Part shown: in pieces, positions 55,447 to 64,000 of the stretch
How positions within the stretch are numbered: the stretch's first letter is position 1
Layout: the number at the start of each line of letters is the position of its first letter
Assembly: GCF_008634025.1 (NCBI RefSeq)
Contig: NZ_PDCM01000002.1
Span: 2,629,001-2,693,000 of the forward strand
Source of the DNA: Streptomyces albofaciens JCM 4342
GTDB lineage: Bacteria > Actinomycetota > Actinomycetes > Streptomycetales > Streptomycetaceae
Reading direction: 5' to 3'
DNA: 64,000 nt
Notes under the pieces: model-generated
Databases searched by the model: none
What the model saw: only the letters and a program-made list of their open reading frames with translations
What the model was told of the DNA's origin: nothing
Program-made: the position numbers and the translations under genes

Positions 55447-57651
55447 TCATCCCTTGTCCAGGTACTGCTCCCGCTCCGCGTCCAGCAGGGCCTGGAGGGC
55501 CGTGCGCAGCTCCGGATAGGCGGTCAGCTCGGGGTCGGCGGCGACCACCGCGGTGGCCTCCTCGCGGGCGGCCTCGATGACCTGCTCGTCCTCGATGACG
55601 GCGAGCATCCGCAGGGAGGTGCGGGCGCCGGACTGGGCCTGGCCGAGGACATCGCCCTCGCGGCGCTGCTCCAGGTCGATACGGGACAGCTCGAAGCCGT
55701 CGAGGGTGCCGGCCACCGCGGCGAGCCGGGCGCGCGCGGGGCTGGCCTCGGGCATCTCGCTGACCAGCAGGCACAGGCCGGGCGCGGAGCCCCGGCCGAC
55801 CCGGCCGCGCAGCTGGTGCAGCTGGGAGACGCCGAACCGGTCCGCGTCCATGATCACCATGGCGGTGGCGTTCGGGACGTTCACACCGACCTCGATGACG
55901 GTGGTCGCCACCAGCGCGTCCACCTCGCCGGCCGCGAACCGGCGCATCACCGCGTCCTTGTCGTCCGGGTGCATCCGGCCGTGCAGCACCTCGACGCGCA
56001 GCCCGGCGAGGGGGCCCTTGGTGAGCTGGTCGGCGACCTCCAGGACGGCCAGCGGGGGCCGCTTGTCCTCGCCTCCGCCGTCCCCGGCCTCCTCCGCGGA
56101 CTTCTTCTTGGTGCCCTTGCCCTTCGGCGCGTCCTCCTCGTCGCCGATGCGGGGGCAGACCACGTACGCCTGGTGGCCGGCCTCGACCTCCTCGCGCACC
56201 CGCTCCCAGGCGCGCGCGAGGAAGTGCGGCTTGTCCTTGGCGGGCACGACGTGGCTGGCGATCGGCGAGCGGCCGGCGGGGAGCTGGTCCAGTACGGACG
56301 TCTCCAGGTCGCCGAAGACGGTCATCGCGACCGTACGGGGAATGGGGGTGGCCGTCATGACCAGCAGGTGCGGCGGCTGCTTGCCCTTGCCGCGCAGGGC
56401 GTCGCGCTGTTCGACGCCGAAGCGGTGCTGTTCGTCGACCACGACCAGGCCGAGGTCGTGGAACTGGACCTTGTCCTCGATGAGCGCGTGGGTGCCGATG
56501 ACGATCCCGGCCTCGCCCGTGACGAGGTCCAGCAGGGCCTGACGGCGGGCGGCGACCCCCATCGAGCCGGTCAGCAGCACCACCTTGGTGCCCTGCTCGG
56601 CCCCGCCCAGCATCCCTCCCTCGGCCAACTCCCCCATCATTTCGGTGATGGAGCGGTGGTGCTGCTGGGCCAGCACCTCGGTGGGCGCGAGCATCGCCGC
56701 CTGGCCGCCGGTGTCCACGACGGCGAGCATGGCCCGCAGGGCGACCATGGTCTTGCCGGAGCCGACCTCGCCCTGGAGGAGGCGGTGCATCGGGTGGTCG
56801 GTGGCCAGGTCGTCGAAGATCTCACGGCTGACCTTCCGCTGGCCTTCCGTGAGGGTGAAGGGCAGCTTCGCGTCGAAGGCGTCGAGCAGTCCGCCGGGCG
56901 TCAACGGGCGCGGAGTGGCGGGGAGTTGGGTCTCGGCCATCCGGCGGCGGGCGAGCGCCACCTGGAGGACGAACGCCTCGTCCCACTTCAGCCGGGAGCG
57001 CGCGTCCTCGATGTCGGCCTTCGTGCGCGGGCGGTGGACCTTCTCCAGGGCCTCCGGGAGCGGCAGCAGGGCCCGGCCCTCGCGCAGCGCCTCCGGAAGC
57101 GGGTCGAGCGCCTCGCGCGCGCTGGGCAGCACCGCGTCGACCGCCTTGGCGATCTTCCAGGAGGCCATCTGCTGGCAGGCGGGATAGATCGGCATGAGCC
57201 GGCCCGCGAAGGCGTCCACGGCCTCCTCGCCGCCCTCGCCCTCCAGCAGCGCGTATTCGGGGTGGGCCAGTTGCAGCTTGCGGTTGAAGACCGAGACCTT
57301 GCCCGCGAACATGGCGCGGCGGCCGGGCAGCAGTTCCTTGTGCGGTTTGTGGATGCCCTTGCCGAAGAAGACGAGCTGGAGGCGGCCGCTGCCGTCGGTG
57401 AGGGTCACTTCCAGGCGCTGGCCGCGGCCGTTGTTGAACTTCAGGACCCGGGCGTCGGCGACCCGCGCGACGACCGTGACGTGTTCGTCCAGCGGCAGGT
57501 CGGAGAGCCGGGTCAGCTCACCGCGCTCCGCGTATCTGCGCGGATAGTGGTGCAGCAGGTCGCCGACCGTCTTCAGGCCGAGCTGCTCGGCCATCACCTT
57601 GGCGGTGGTGCCACCGAGAATCTTCTTCAGGGGTTCGTCGAGCGCGGACAC
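55447..57651 (-). CDS. recG: ATP-dependent DNA helicase RecG
   Basis: 734 residues from a GTG at 57651. Remodels stalled forks and branched DNA. N-terminal wedge/OB domain (VADARVLKFNNGRGQRLEVT), helicase motifs LLQGEVGSGKTMVALRAM, VVVDEQHRFGVEQR (DEQH), LLVMTATPIPRTVAMTVFGD, VLHGRMHPDDKD, VATTVIEVGVNVPNA and QLHQLRGRVGRGS. Insertion of a Lys/Gly/Glu-rich linker near residue 530 (GKGTKKKSAEEAGDGGGEDK). The start is followed upstream by the six-unit 22-bp array. The start has only weak ribosome-site support (GGA). Confidence 0.95.
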   Translation of the reverse strand: MSALDEPLKKILGGTTAKVMAEQLGLKTVGDLLHHYPRRYAERGELTRLSDLPLDEHVTVVARVADARVLKFNNGRGQRLEVTLTDGSGRLQLVFFGKGIHKPHKELLPGRRAMFAGKVSVFNRKLQLAHPEYALLEGEGGEEAVDAFAGRLMPIYPACQQMASWKIAKAVDAVLPSAREALDPLPEALREGRALLPLPEALEKVHRPRTKADIEDARSRLKWDEAFVLQVALARRRMAETQLPATPRPLTPGGLLDAFDAKLPFTLTEGQRKVSREIFDDLATDHPMHRLLQGEVGSGKTMVALRAMLAVVDTGGQAAMLAPTEVLAQQHHRSITEMMGELAEGGMLGGAEQGTKVVLLTGSMGVAARRQALLDLVTGEAGIVIGTHALIEDKVQFHDLGLVVVDEQHRFGVEQRDALRGKGKQPPHLLVMTATPIPRTVAMTVFGDLETSVLDQLPAGRSPIASHVVPAKDKPHFLARAWERVREEVEAGHQAYVVCPRIGDEEDAPKGKGTKKKSAEEAGDGGGEDKRPPLAVLEVADQLTKGPLAGLRVEVLHGRMHPDDKDAVMRRFAAGEVDALVATTVIEVGVNVPNATAMVIMDADRFGVSQLHQLRGRVGRGSAPGLCLLVSEMPEASPARARLAAVAGTLDGFELSRIDLEQRREGDVLGQAQSGARTSLRMLAVIEDEQVIEAAREEATAVVAADPELTAYPELRTALQALLDAEREQYLDKG

Positions 57652-57727
57652 GTGTCCATTGCACACCACGGCACTGACAGCGGACGGCAAGGCCCGGAAT
57701 ACGCCGGGGGCCGAACCGATTCTTCCC

Positions 57728-57859
57728 GCCGGTTTCCCGCCGATTTCCCGTCGGCCTTCCGCCGGGTTCCCACCGGTTTCCCGCGGGGTCGCGACCGGTT
57801 TCCCGCGGGGTTGCGACCGGTTTCCCGCCGGGTTTCCACCGGTTTTCCGTCGCTTTCCG
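57728..57859. repeat. Six gap-free 22-bp units between recG and the DAK2 gene
   Basis: Units begin at 57728, 57750, 57772, 57794, 57816 and 57838, consensus ACCGGTTTCCCGCGGGGTTSCG with CGGTTTCCCG as the invariant core in most; units 3 and 4 differ at one base. 22 bp is two helical turns. It fills the 224-bp spacer that should hold the recG promoter. Confidence 0.9.
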
Positions 57860-57875
57860 CCGCTCCGGCACGGGG

Positions 57876-59681
57876 TCATTCGACTCCGATGAGAAGCGGC
57901 GCCCCGCGCTGTCCGCCCTCGTAGACGACGGTGTCCACGGCCAGATAGCGCTCCCGTACATGCCTTTCCAGGCGTTCCGCGAGAGCGGCGGGACATTCCG
58001 CGCCCCGTACGAAGGTCACCATTTCCCCGCCGGCGGAGAGCATCCGGTCCAGCACGGTCGTCGCGGTCGCGGCCAGGTCCGAGCCGATCACCGCCACGTC
58101 CCCGTCGATCAGCCCGAGCACGTCCCCGGCCTGGCAGACGCCGGCCATCGTCCAGGACTGCCGTTCCGCGACGGCCAGCTCCGCGTAGCGGGTGGCGCCC
58201 GCGGCCGAGGTCATGGCCACCACGTCCTCGTCGAAGCTGCGGCCCGGCTCGTGCACGGCCAGCGCGGCGATGCCCTGGACGGCGGCGCGGGTGGGGATCA
58301 GCGCGACGCGTACGCCTTCGGTACGGGCCTGCTCGGCCGCGGCCGACGCGGTGTGCCGCAGCTCGGGGTCGTTGGGCAGCAGCATCACCTCGCGGGCGTG
58401 CGCCTGCCGGATCGCCTGGACCAGCTCGCCGCTGGCGGGCGGCTCCCCGGGGCGTACGGTCACCGCGGTCGCGCCCGCCTCGGCGCACAGCCCGGCCAGG
58501 CCGTCCCCCGGCACCACGGCCACCACGGCGCGCGCCGCCGGCTCCGGCTCGCGGCGGCGCGCGGCCCGGCCCCCGTCGGCCGTCCCGAAGTGGGTGATGC
58601 GGATGCGATACGGGCGGCCCGCCTCGATGCCCGCCTCTACGGCGGCCCCCGCGTCGTCCACGTGGACATGCACGTTCCACAGGCCGTCCCCGCCGACCAC
58701 CACCAGGGAGTCCCCGAGCCCGTCCAGCCGCGCGCGCAGCCGGGCCACGGCGGCGTCGTCGGCCTCAAGGAGGTAGATCACTTCGAAGGCAGGTCCGTCC
58801 GGGTCGCCGTGGCCGTCACCCGGCCCCTCCGGGTCTGGAGCGTCCCCGTTCGCGGCCGGGCAGCCGCCGGACACCGGCACGGAGTCATCGGCCCGTACGG
58901 AGGCATCGGCCTGTACGGAGGCATCGGCTCGCTCGGAGGCATCAGCCCGTACGGAGGCAGCACCCCGTACCGGACCATCCGGCCGCACCGCGATAGCCGC
59001 CGTCGGCACCTCCCCGGACAGGGCCCCCGCCAGCGCGCCCAGCACGGCGACCAGTCCGCAGCCGCCCGCATCCACGACGCCCGCCCGGCCCAGGACCGCC
59101 AGCTGGTCCGGCGTGGCCTCCAGGGCCGTACGAGCGCCGTCGTAAGCGGCCCGCGCCACCGCCGCCGGACTCCCGTCGGCCCGCCCCGCCGCCTGAGCGG
59201 CCACCGTGGCGACCGTCAGGACGGTGCCCTCCACTGGGTGCGCCACGGCCTCGTACGTCGACTCGGCGGCCCGTCGCAGCGCCCGCTTCAGCGCTGCCGC
59301 CGAGCCGGGGGCGCCGTTCGCCGCCGGCTCACCGGGCCCGGTCCCGTCCGCAGCCCTCTCCCCCAGCACCTCCGCCATGCCGCGCAGCAGCTGGGCGAGG
59401 ATCGTGCCGGAATTGCCGCGCGCGCCGATCAGGGCCCCGTGCGCCATCGCGCCGACGGCGTCGGCCAGGCCCGGCGTGGTGCCCGAGGCGCCGTGCCCGT
59501 CGAAGGCGGCCTCGACGGCGCGGGCCGCGGACTCCACGGTCAGGTAGAGGTTGGTGCCGGTGTCCCCGTCGGCCACCGGGTAGACGTTGATCGCGTCGAT
59601 CCGCTCGCGTTCGCGCCCCAGGGCCTGGAGCGCCAGGGCGCACCAGGTGCGTACCGCAGCGGCGTCGAGCGGGTGCGGCAC
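57876..59681 (-). CDS. DAK2-domain (FakA-like) kinase
   Basis: 601 residues from a GTG at 59681 (GAGGAGG six bases upstream). The N-terminal DAK2 domain has the metal-binding motif NVYPVADGDTGTNLY (Asp triad) and GARGNSGTILAQLLRGM. The C-terminal part is DegV/FakA-like (WNVHVHVDDAGAAVEAGIEA, LLPNDPELRHTASAAAEQA, GLIDGDVAVIGSDL). In Firmicutes FakA phosphorylates exogenous fatty acids carried by FakB. A repeated six-residue segment (ASVRAD, ASERAD, ASVQAD, ASVRAD) in the linker comes from the 18-bp repeat at 58884. The likely role is fatty-acid or glycerone-type phosphorylation; the partner FakB is not in the window. Confidence 0.9.
   Translation of the reverse strand: MPHPLDAAAVRTWCALALQALGRERERIDAINVYPVADGDTGTNLYLTVESAARAVEAAFDGHGASGTTPGLADAVGAMAHGALIGARGNSGTILAQLLRGMAEVLGERAADGTGPGEPAANGAPGSAAALKRALRRAAESTYEAVAHPVEGTVLTVATVAAQAAGRADGSPAAVARAAYDGARTALEATPDQLAVLGRAGVVDAGGCGLVAVLGALAGALSGEVPTAAIAVRPDGPVRGAASVRADASERADASVQADASVRADDSVPVSGGCPAANGDAPDPEGPGDGHGDPDGPAFEVIYLLEADDAAVARLRARLDGLGDSLVVVGGDGLWNVHVHVDDAGAAVEAGIEAGRPYRIRITHFGTADGGRAARRREPEPAARAVVAVVPGDGLAGLCAEAGATAVTVRPGEPPASGELVQAIRQAHAREVMLLPNDPELRHTASAAAEQARTEGVRVALIPTRAAVQGIAALAVHEPGRSFDEDVVAMTSAAGATRYAELAVAERQSWTMAGVCQAGDVLGLIDGDVAVIGSDLAATATTVLDRMLSAGGEMVTFVRGAECPAALAERLERHVRERYLAVDTVVYEGGQRGAPLLIGVE
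58884..58973. repeat. 18-bp tandem repeat inside the DAK2 gene
   Basis: Units at 58884, 58902, 58920, 58938 and (decayed) 58956, consensus GGCATCGGCCCGTACGGA. In frame, it gives the ASVRAD repeat in the linker between the DAK2 and C-terminal domains. The 18-bp period keeps the frame, so copy number can vary without breaking the protein. Confidence 0.85.
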
Positions 59682-59836
59682 CGTCGTCCTCCTCGGCCAG
59701 CGGCCCGTGGCGGGCTCGGCTCGGTCATGCGATCCAGGGCACAGTAGCCGCGGGCGGAGCGGTCCGCCGGGGCGGGGCCCGGGCCGCTCGTGGTAGTTTC
59801 GTGTCACGGGAGCGGTCGTTGTATGCTGCTCCGGTT

Positions 59837-59854
59837 GCCCGATGCGAATCGGGC
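59837..59854 (+). promoter_or_regulatory. GNRA-capped hairpin in the rpmB leader
   Basis: GCCCGAT (59837-59843), loop GCGA, ATCGGGC (59848-59854). GCGA is a GNRA tetraloop, so the stem is stable as RNA. It lies about 90 bases upstream of the rpmB start, with a TATGCT -10-like element just before it (59822-59827). A role in L28 regulation is possible but unproven. Confidence 0.35.
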
Positions 59855-59945
59855 CATTCCTAACTCCTGGCGAAGCCGGTCGGTTCAATGCACTCCGCTC
59901 GTCGGGATTTCACCGTAAGTGCATCTGAAGTCTTTGGAGTGACCC

Positions 59946-60131
59946 GTGGCTGCCAACTGCGACGTCTGCGGCAAGGGGCCGGGCTTCGGCAAGAGCGTTT
60001 CCCACTCGCACCGCCGTACCAACCGTCGTTGGAACCCCAACATCCAGACGGTGCGCGCGGTCGTCGGGCGCACGCCGAAGCGGCTCAACGTCTGCACCTC
60101 GTGCATCAAGGCCGGCAAGGTCTCGCGCTGA
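59946..60131 (+). CDS. rpmB: 50S ribosomal protein bL28
   Basis: 61 residues from a GTG with TTTGGAG upstream. [20 protein letters not shown] at the start and [14 protein letters not shown] at the end provide the four cysteines of the zinc-binding form. Single gene between divergent clusters, ended by the strong terminator at 60167-60199. A second, zinc-independent L28 paralogue, regulated by Zur in many Streptomyces, is not in this window. Confidence 0.97.
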   Translation: MAANCDVCGKGPGFGKSVSHSHRRTNRRWNPNIQTVRAVVGRTPKRLNVCTSCIKAGKVSR

Positions 60132-60166
60132 CGTCCTAGTCGTAGCGCAGCCCCGCCGGTTGCCTG

Positions 60167-60199
60167 AAAGCCGGTCCACCTCGGTGGACCGGCTTTTTG
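60167..60199 (+). terminator. Rho-independent terminator after rpmB
   Basis: AAAGCCGGTCCACC (60167-60180) pairs perfectly with GGTGGACCGGCTTT (60183-60196), followed by TT. The stem has 12 pairs plus a CTCG-type loop. It lies about 35 bp after the rpmB stop and is the clearest intrinsic terminator in the window. It could work on the minus strand too (AAA precedes the stem), stopping thiD. Confidence 0.92.
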
Positions 60200-60256
60200 C
60201 CGTACGCGCGTGCCGTACGCGCGGCAAGCGCCCGTGAGGCGGCGCGGCGGCCGGGA

Positions 60257-61048
60257 CTACCCCCGCAGCCGCCACCCGTGATCCACCGGGCCGATGCCCG
60301 CCCCCAGGCGGAAGCCGCCCGCGATGGCGCCGGTGACGTACTCCTTGGCCGCCGCGACGGCCTCCGGGACGGTGTCCCCCTGGGCCAGGCGCGCGGCGAC
60401 GGCGCTGGCGAGCGTGCAGCCGGTGCCGTGGGTGTGCCGGTTGTCGTGCCGCGGCGCGCGCAGCCAGTGCTCCTCGGTGCCGTCGGTGAGCAGGTCGACG
60501 GCGTCGCCCTCCAGGTGGCCGCCCTTGATCAGCGCCCAGCGCGGCCCGAAGCCGAGGACCGCGGCGGCGGCGCGCCGCATGTCGGCCTCCTCCCGGACCC
60601 GTACGCCCGTGAGCTGGGCGACCTCGTCGAGGTTGGGGGTGGCGAGGGTGGCCGTGGGCAGCAGCTTCGTGCGGACCGCGTCCAGGGCGGAGGCGGCGAG
60701 CAGCGCGTCGCCGTGCTTGGAGACGCCGACCGGGTCCACGACGACCGGTGCGGAGAGCCCGGCGAGCAGGTCCGCGACCGTCTCGACCAGCTCCGGCGAG
60801 GAGAGCATCCCGGTCTTGACGGCCTGGACGCCGATGTCGTCCACGACGCTGCGGAACTGGGCCCGTACGGCCTCGGCGGGCAGTTCCCACGCGCCCTGCA
60901 CGCCGAGTGAGTTCTGCGCGGTGACGGCGGTCAGCACGCTCATGCCGTGCGTACCGAGCGCCAGCATCGTCTTCAGGTCGGCCTGGATGCCCGCGCCGCC
61001 GCCGGAGTCGGACCCGGCGACGGTCAGGACGCGTGGAGGTGTAGGCAT
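60257..61048 (-). CDS. thiD: Hydroxymethylpyrimidine/phosphomethylpyrimidine kinase ThiD
   Basis: 263 residues. Phosphorylates HMP to HMP-PP in thiamine synthesis. Ribokinase-type fold: [73 protein letters not shown], and the ATP-site [20 protein letters not shown]. In the same orientation and next to thiL, which catalyses the last step of the same pathway, 46 bp away. No thiamine riboswitch is visible here. Confidence 0.95.
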   Translation of the reverse strand: MPTPPRVLTVAGSDSGGGAGIQADLKTMLALGTHGMSVLTAVTAQNSLGVQGAWELPAEAVRAQFRSVVDDIGVQAVKTGMLSSPELVETVADLLAGLSAPVVVDPVGVSKHGDALLAASALDAVRTKLLPTATLATPNLDEVAQLTGVRVREEADMRRAAAAVLGFGPRWALIKGGHLEGDAVDLLTDGTEEHWLRAPRHDNRHTHGTGCTLASAVAARLAQGDTVPEAVAAAKEYVTGAIAGGFRLGAGIGPVDHGWRLRG

Positions 61049-61094
61049 GCGGCCGAATCTACCGGGGCCCCGCGCGGGGCCCGTCCGCGGTCCC

Positions 61095-62075
61095 TCAGAG
61101 GCCGGTCGGCTCGCCGTCCGGCTCCCCGCCGAAGTGGTCCCACCCCGCGTTGACCCAGGGCGCCCCGTCCACCGTGACCTGCGGCAGCGCCGACGGGTGC
61201 AGCACCTCGCCGATCACCTTCCAGCGGGCCGGCAGCTTCACGTCCGGCGGGAACGTCGCCACGATCGCGTGGTCCTCGCCCCCGCTGAGCACCCACTGCA
61301 TCGGGTCCACGCCGACGGCCGTACCGATGTCGGACATCTGTGAGGGGATGTCGATCTGGCCCGAGCGCAGGTCGATGCGGACCTTGCTGGCCTCGGCGAT
61401 GTGGCCGAGGTCGGCGACCAGGCCGTCGCTGACGTCCGTCATGGCGGTGGCGCCGAGACCGGCCGCCGCCGGGCCCGCGTGGTAGGGCGGCTCGGGGCGG
61501 CGGTGCGCCTCCACGAAGGCGCGCGGGGAGCGGAAGCCGCGGGTGAGGACCGCGTATCCGGCCGCGGACCAGCCCAGCCAGCCGGTGACGGCGACCACGT
61601 CGCCGGGCTGGGCACCGGAACGGGTGACCGGCTCCTGGTTGCGCAGGTCGCCCAGGGCGGTGATCGCGACGGTGATCGTGTCGCCGCGCACCACGTCGCC
61701 GCCGACCACCGCGGCGCCCGCCACCTGGCACTCGTCGCGCAGCCCGTCCATCAGCTCGCTCGCCCAGGTCGCGGGCAGTTCGGCGGGGACGACCAGGCCG
61801 AGCAGGATGGCGGTGGGCACCGCGCCCATCGCCGCGATGTCGGCCAGGTTCTGCGCCGCGGCCTTGCGGCCCACGTCGTAGGCGGTGGACCAGTCGCGGC
61901 GGAAGTGCCGCCCTTCGAGGAGTACGTCGGTGCTGGCCACGACCCGGCGGTCCGGCGCGGTGATCACCGCGGCGTCGTCGCCCGGTCCGATCCGTACGGC
62001 CGGGGTGGCGGTGAGCCGGGAGGTCAGCTCCCTGATCAGCCCGAACTCCCCCAGCTCGCCCACGGTGCCCTTCAT
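61095..62075 (-). CDS. thiL: Thiamine-monophosphate kinase ThiL
   Basis: 326 residues from the ATG at 62075 (GGAAGGG seven bases upstream). Makes thiamine diphosphate from thiamine phosphate. Motifs: [30 protein letters not shown] (metal site), [34 protein letters not shown], and [18 protein letters not shown]. Length is normal. Located directly before thiD on the minus strand. The upstream region contains the divergent Lrp-domain gene. Confidence 0.95.
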   Translation of the reverse strand: MKGTVGELGEFGLIRELTSRLTATPAVRIGPGDDAAVITAPDRRVVASTDVLLEGRHFRRDWSTAYDVGRKAAAQNLADIAAMGAVPTAILLGLVVPAELPATWASELMDGLRDECQVAGAAVVGGDVVRGDTITVAITALGDLRNQEPVTRSGAQPGDVVAVTGWLGWSAAGYAVLTRGFRSPRAFVEAHRRPEPPYHAGPAAAGLGATAMTDVSDGLVADLGHIAEASKVRIDLRSGQIDIPSQMSDIGTAVGVDPMQWVLSGGEDHAIVATFPPDVKLPARWKVIGEVLHPSALPQVTVDGAPWVNAGWDHFGGEPDGEPTGL

Positions 62076-62302
62076 GCTGCTGCCCTTCCGACGCGTACGG
62101 ACGATCCGTACTGCGCTGCCGATCCGTACTCCACCACCGCGCGCCCGGCCCGTGCTTCCCCCGGGCGGACGGCCGTCGTGCTGCCCCTGGTCGTACCGCA
62201 CGTCGTGTTCCGGGCGGCGCGGGTCTCCCCGGCGCGCGCACCGACGCGGTACCGTGGCGTCCCTTCTTCCCACATGATCCTCGAAGCCGCCCTGGAGGTC
62301 CC

Positions 62303-62536
62303 GTGGTACAGGCGTACATCCTGATCCAGACCGAGGTGGGCAAGGCGTCGGCCGTAGCGGAAGTGATCGCCAAGATCCCCGGTGTGCTCCAGGCCGAGGA
62401 CGTCACCGGTCCGTACGACGTGATCGTGCGGGCGCAGGCCGAGACGGTCGACGAGCTCGGCCGCATCGTGGTCGCCAAGGTCCAGCAGGTGGACGGCATC
62501 ACCCGCACCCTGACCTGCCCGGTGGTCCATCTCTAG
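62303..62536 (+). CDS. Stand-alone Lrp/AsnC ligand-binding (RAM) domain protein
   Basis: 77 residues from a GTG with GGAGG four bases upstream. Only the C-terminal RAM-type domain of the Lrp/AsnC family is present: MVQAYILIQTEVGKASAVAE, the GPYDVIVRAQAETVDELGR core and VQQVDGITRTLTC. There is no helix-turn-helix. Such proteins form ring-like assemblies that bind amino acids or similar ligands. It is divergent from thiL. Its partner is unknown. Confidence 0.88.
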   Translation: MVQAYILIQTEVGKASAVAEVIAKIPGVLQAEDVTGPYDVIVRAQAETVDELGRIVVAKVQQVDGITRTLTCPVVHL

Positions 62537-62544
62537 CTCCCCGT

Positions 62545-63036
62545 ATGCTCGGCCGGGTGATCTCCTCGTCCCGCCGGCCGCTGGTACCGGCCCTGCTCAC
62601 CGTGGCCTTCGCCGCGGTGGGCTGCTCGTCCTCGGTCCCCGTCGCCGCCCCCTCCCCCGAGGGCGCCTCCGCGCGGCAGTGCCGGGCGCTCCAGAAGGAG
62701 TTGCCGCGGACCGTGGACGGGCTGGAGCGCGGCACCGCCGATCCGGCCTCGGACTTCACCGCCGTGTGGGGCGATCCCGCCGTCCGGCTGCGCTGCGGCG
62801 TGGCCAAGCCGGCCGTGCTGACGCCTGGAAGTGAACATTACAACCCCGGTGCGGACGCGGCGGAAGTCAACGGCGTCGAGTGGCTCTTCGAGAAGCAGGA
62901 CGACGGGTACCGCTTCACGACCGTACTGCGCAAGACGTACGTAGAGGTGAGCGTCCCGAAGAAGTACGCCCCCGAGGTCGATGTGCTGACCGACCTCGCG
63001 GACGCGGTCAAGAAGACGGTGCCGGCCGGAGTCTGA
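62545..63036 (+). CDS. DUF3515 lipoprotein
   Basis: 163 residues. An N-terminal signal (PLVPALLTVAFAAVGCSSS) with a lipobox ending in the cysteine of AVGC, so the mature protein should be a membrane-anchored lipoprotein. The rest matches DUF3515: CRALQKELPRTVDGLERG, RLRCGVAKPAVL, GVEWLFEKQDDGYRFTTVLR. Function unknown. Eight bases after the Lrp-domain gene and convergent with ddl. The family usually sits next to ddl/thiL in Streptomyces. Confidence 0.87.
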   Translation: MLGRVISSSRRPLVPALLTVAFAAVGCSSSVPVAAPSPEGASARQCRALQKELPRTVDGLERGTADPASDFTAVWGDPAVRLRCGVAKPAVLTPGSEHYNPGADAAEVNGVEWLFEKQDDGYRFTTVLRKTYVEVSVPKKYAPEVDVLTDLADAVKKTVPAGV

Positions 63037-63074
63037 GCCCTCCGGCCGGGCGCGGTCCGAACCGTCCGGGCGCC

Positions 63075-64000
63075 TCAGCGCAGGCCCGTCGAACGCCGCA
63101 GGGCCGCCTGGATCAGCCGGTCGATCAGCTCCGGGTAGCTCACACCGCTCTCCTGCCACATCCGCGGGTACATCGAGATGGGCGTGAAGCCGGGCATCGT
63201 GTTGATCTCGTTGATGACGTAGGTGCCGTCGTCCTGGAGGAAGAAGTCCACCCGGGCCAGGCCCTCGCAGGACAGCGCCTCGAAGGCGCGGACGGCCAGC
63301 TCCCGGACCTCGGCGGTCTGCTCCGCGGTCAGCGGGGCGGGCACGATGCCGGTGGCCGAGTCGATGTACTTGGCCTCGAAGTCGTAGAAGGTGTGGTCGG
63401 AGACGGGCGGGATCTCGGCGGGGAGGCTGCCGCGCGGCCCGTCCTCGAACTCCAGCACGCCGCACTCGATCTCGCGGCCGGTGAGCAGCGCCTCCACCAG
63501 GATCTTCGGGTCGTGGCGGCGCGCCTCCTCGATGGCCGCGTCCAGCCCGGAGACGTCGTCGACCTTGCTGATGCCCATGGAGGACCCCGCGCGGGCGGGC
63601 TTCACGAAGACCGGCCAGCCGTGTTCGGCGGCGAAGTCCACGATCCGCCGGCGGGCCGCGGCGCCGCCGTCGGCCTGCTCCCACTCGCGGGGGCGGACGA
63701 CCTCGTACGGGCCGACCGGCAGCCCGTAGGAGAGGAACACCCGCTTCATGTACTCCTTGTCCATGCCGGCGGCCGAGGCGAGCACGCCCGAGCCGACGTA
63801 GGGCACGCCGGACAGCTCCAGGAGGCCCTGGATGGTGCCGTCCTCGCCGTACGGGCCGTGCAGCACGGGGAAGACGACGTCGACCGCGCCCAGCGCCTTG
63901 GGCACCGAGCCGGGTTCGCTGTAGACGACCTCACGGCTGGTCGGGTCCACGGGGAGCTGGACGGCCCCCTCGGCGGACTCGGCCAGCTCCGCCACGCTCG
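63075..64000 (-). CDS. ddl: D-alanine--D-alanine ligase (partial)
   Basis: The last about 308 residues, starting before the window edge; the first codons are missing, so the start cannot be given. ATP-grasp ligase that joins two D-alanines for peptidoglycan. Visible motifs: VVFPVLHGPYGEDGTIQG, FVKPARAGSSMGISKV, ILVEALLTGREIECGVLEFE, YDFEAKYID, and RVDFFLQDDGTYVINEINTM with PGFTPISMYPRM at the C-terminus. Typical Ddl, not a VanA-type variant as far as the visible part shows. Confidence 0.95.
   Translation of the reverse strand, partial: SVAELAESAEGAVQLPVDPTSREVVYSEPGSVPKALGAVDVVFPVLHGPYGEDGTIQGLLELSGVPYVGSGVLASAAGMDKEYMKRVFLSYGLPVGPYEVVRPREWEQADGGAAARRRIVDFAAEHGWPVFVKPARAGSSMGISKVDDVSGLDAAIEEARRHDPKILVEALLTGREIECGVLEFEDGPRGSLPAEIPPVSDHTFYDFEAKYIDSATGIVPAPLTAEQTAEVRELAVRAFEALSCEGLARVDFFLQDDGTYVINEINTMPGFTPISMYPRMWQESGVSYPELIDRLIQAALRRSTGLR

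Overview
The window is high-GC actinobacterial chromosome, almost certainly Streptomyces. The evidence is the sporulation sigma factor WhiG at the left edge, an nsdA-type antibiotic-production repressor, four tandem type I signal peptidases (the sipWXYZ arrangement known from S. lividans), GTG starts and very GC-rich spacers. I saw no tRNA or rRNA gene, CRISPR array, insertion sequence or integrase. Two genes are cut by the window: whiG at the left (its C-terminal part is missing) and ddl at the right (its N-terminus is missing).

Layout. 1-5.8 kb (minus strand): whiG, dprA, yifB/comM-like, yraN, a DUF2469 gene and a NUDIX hydrolase. 5.8-9.8 kb: sipZ, sipY, sipX, sipW. 9.8-12.5 kb: the ribosome-maturation cluster rpsP-khpA-rimM-trmD-rplS (transcribed right to left). 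12.7-15 kb: a SprT-like zinc protein and a divergent methyltransferase. 15.3-23.4 kb (plus strand): a complete eight-gene yhf-type cluster, yhfZ-yhfY-yhfU-yhfT-php-yhfS-yhfX-yhfW. 23.5-35 kb: ffh, glnD, glnK, amtB (with a GlnR-type site), nsdA and a small primase/polymerase-domain gene. 35-41 kb: ftsY, an NCS1 permease, a flavin-dependent oxidoreductase and a glucose-permease-like MFS gene. 41.6-47.9 kb: smc, a short conserved protein, acylphosphatase and a secreted CAP-domain protein. 48-49.7 kb: a small unknown, a flavodoxin-like reductase and its divergent HxlR regulator. 50-59.7 kb (minus): mutM, rnc, rpmF, a DUF177 protein, a DivIVA-like coiled-coil protein, coaD, rsmD, recG and a DAK2/FakA-like protein. 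59.9-64 kb: rpmB, thiD, thiL, a stand-alone Lrp ligand domain, a DUF3515 lipoprotein and ddl.

Most of the window is conserved core: translation (rpsP, rplS, rpmF, rpmB, rimM, trmD, rsmD), protein targeting and export (ffh, ftsY, sip genes), chromosome maintenance (smc, recG, mutM, dprA) and nitrogen control (amtB-glnK-glnD). The accessory block is the yhf cluster, sitting between rpsP and ffh. Its genes are the same set as the poorly understood Escherichia coli yhfS-yhfZ operon, in a different order and with stop/start overlaps that imply one transcript. It encodes a regulator, a PRD-domain protein, a predicted transporter with a small partner protein, a phosphotriesterase-family metallohydrolase, two PLP enzymes and a phosphopentomutase-like enzyme. 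Together these look like an import-and-catabolism pathway for an unidentified, possibly phosphorylated amino compound.

The second notable theme is spacer DNA. Many gene-free stretches carry tandem repeats of different unit lengths (7, 12, 14, 18, 20, 22, 24, 33 and 54 bp), including about 16 copies of a 24-bp unit in the smc leader and six clean 22-bp units just upstream of recG.
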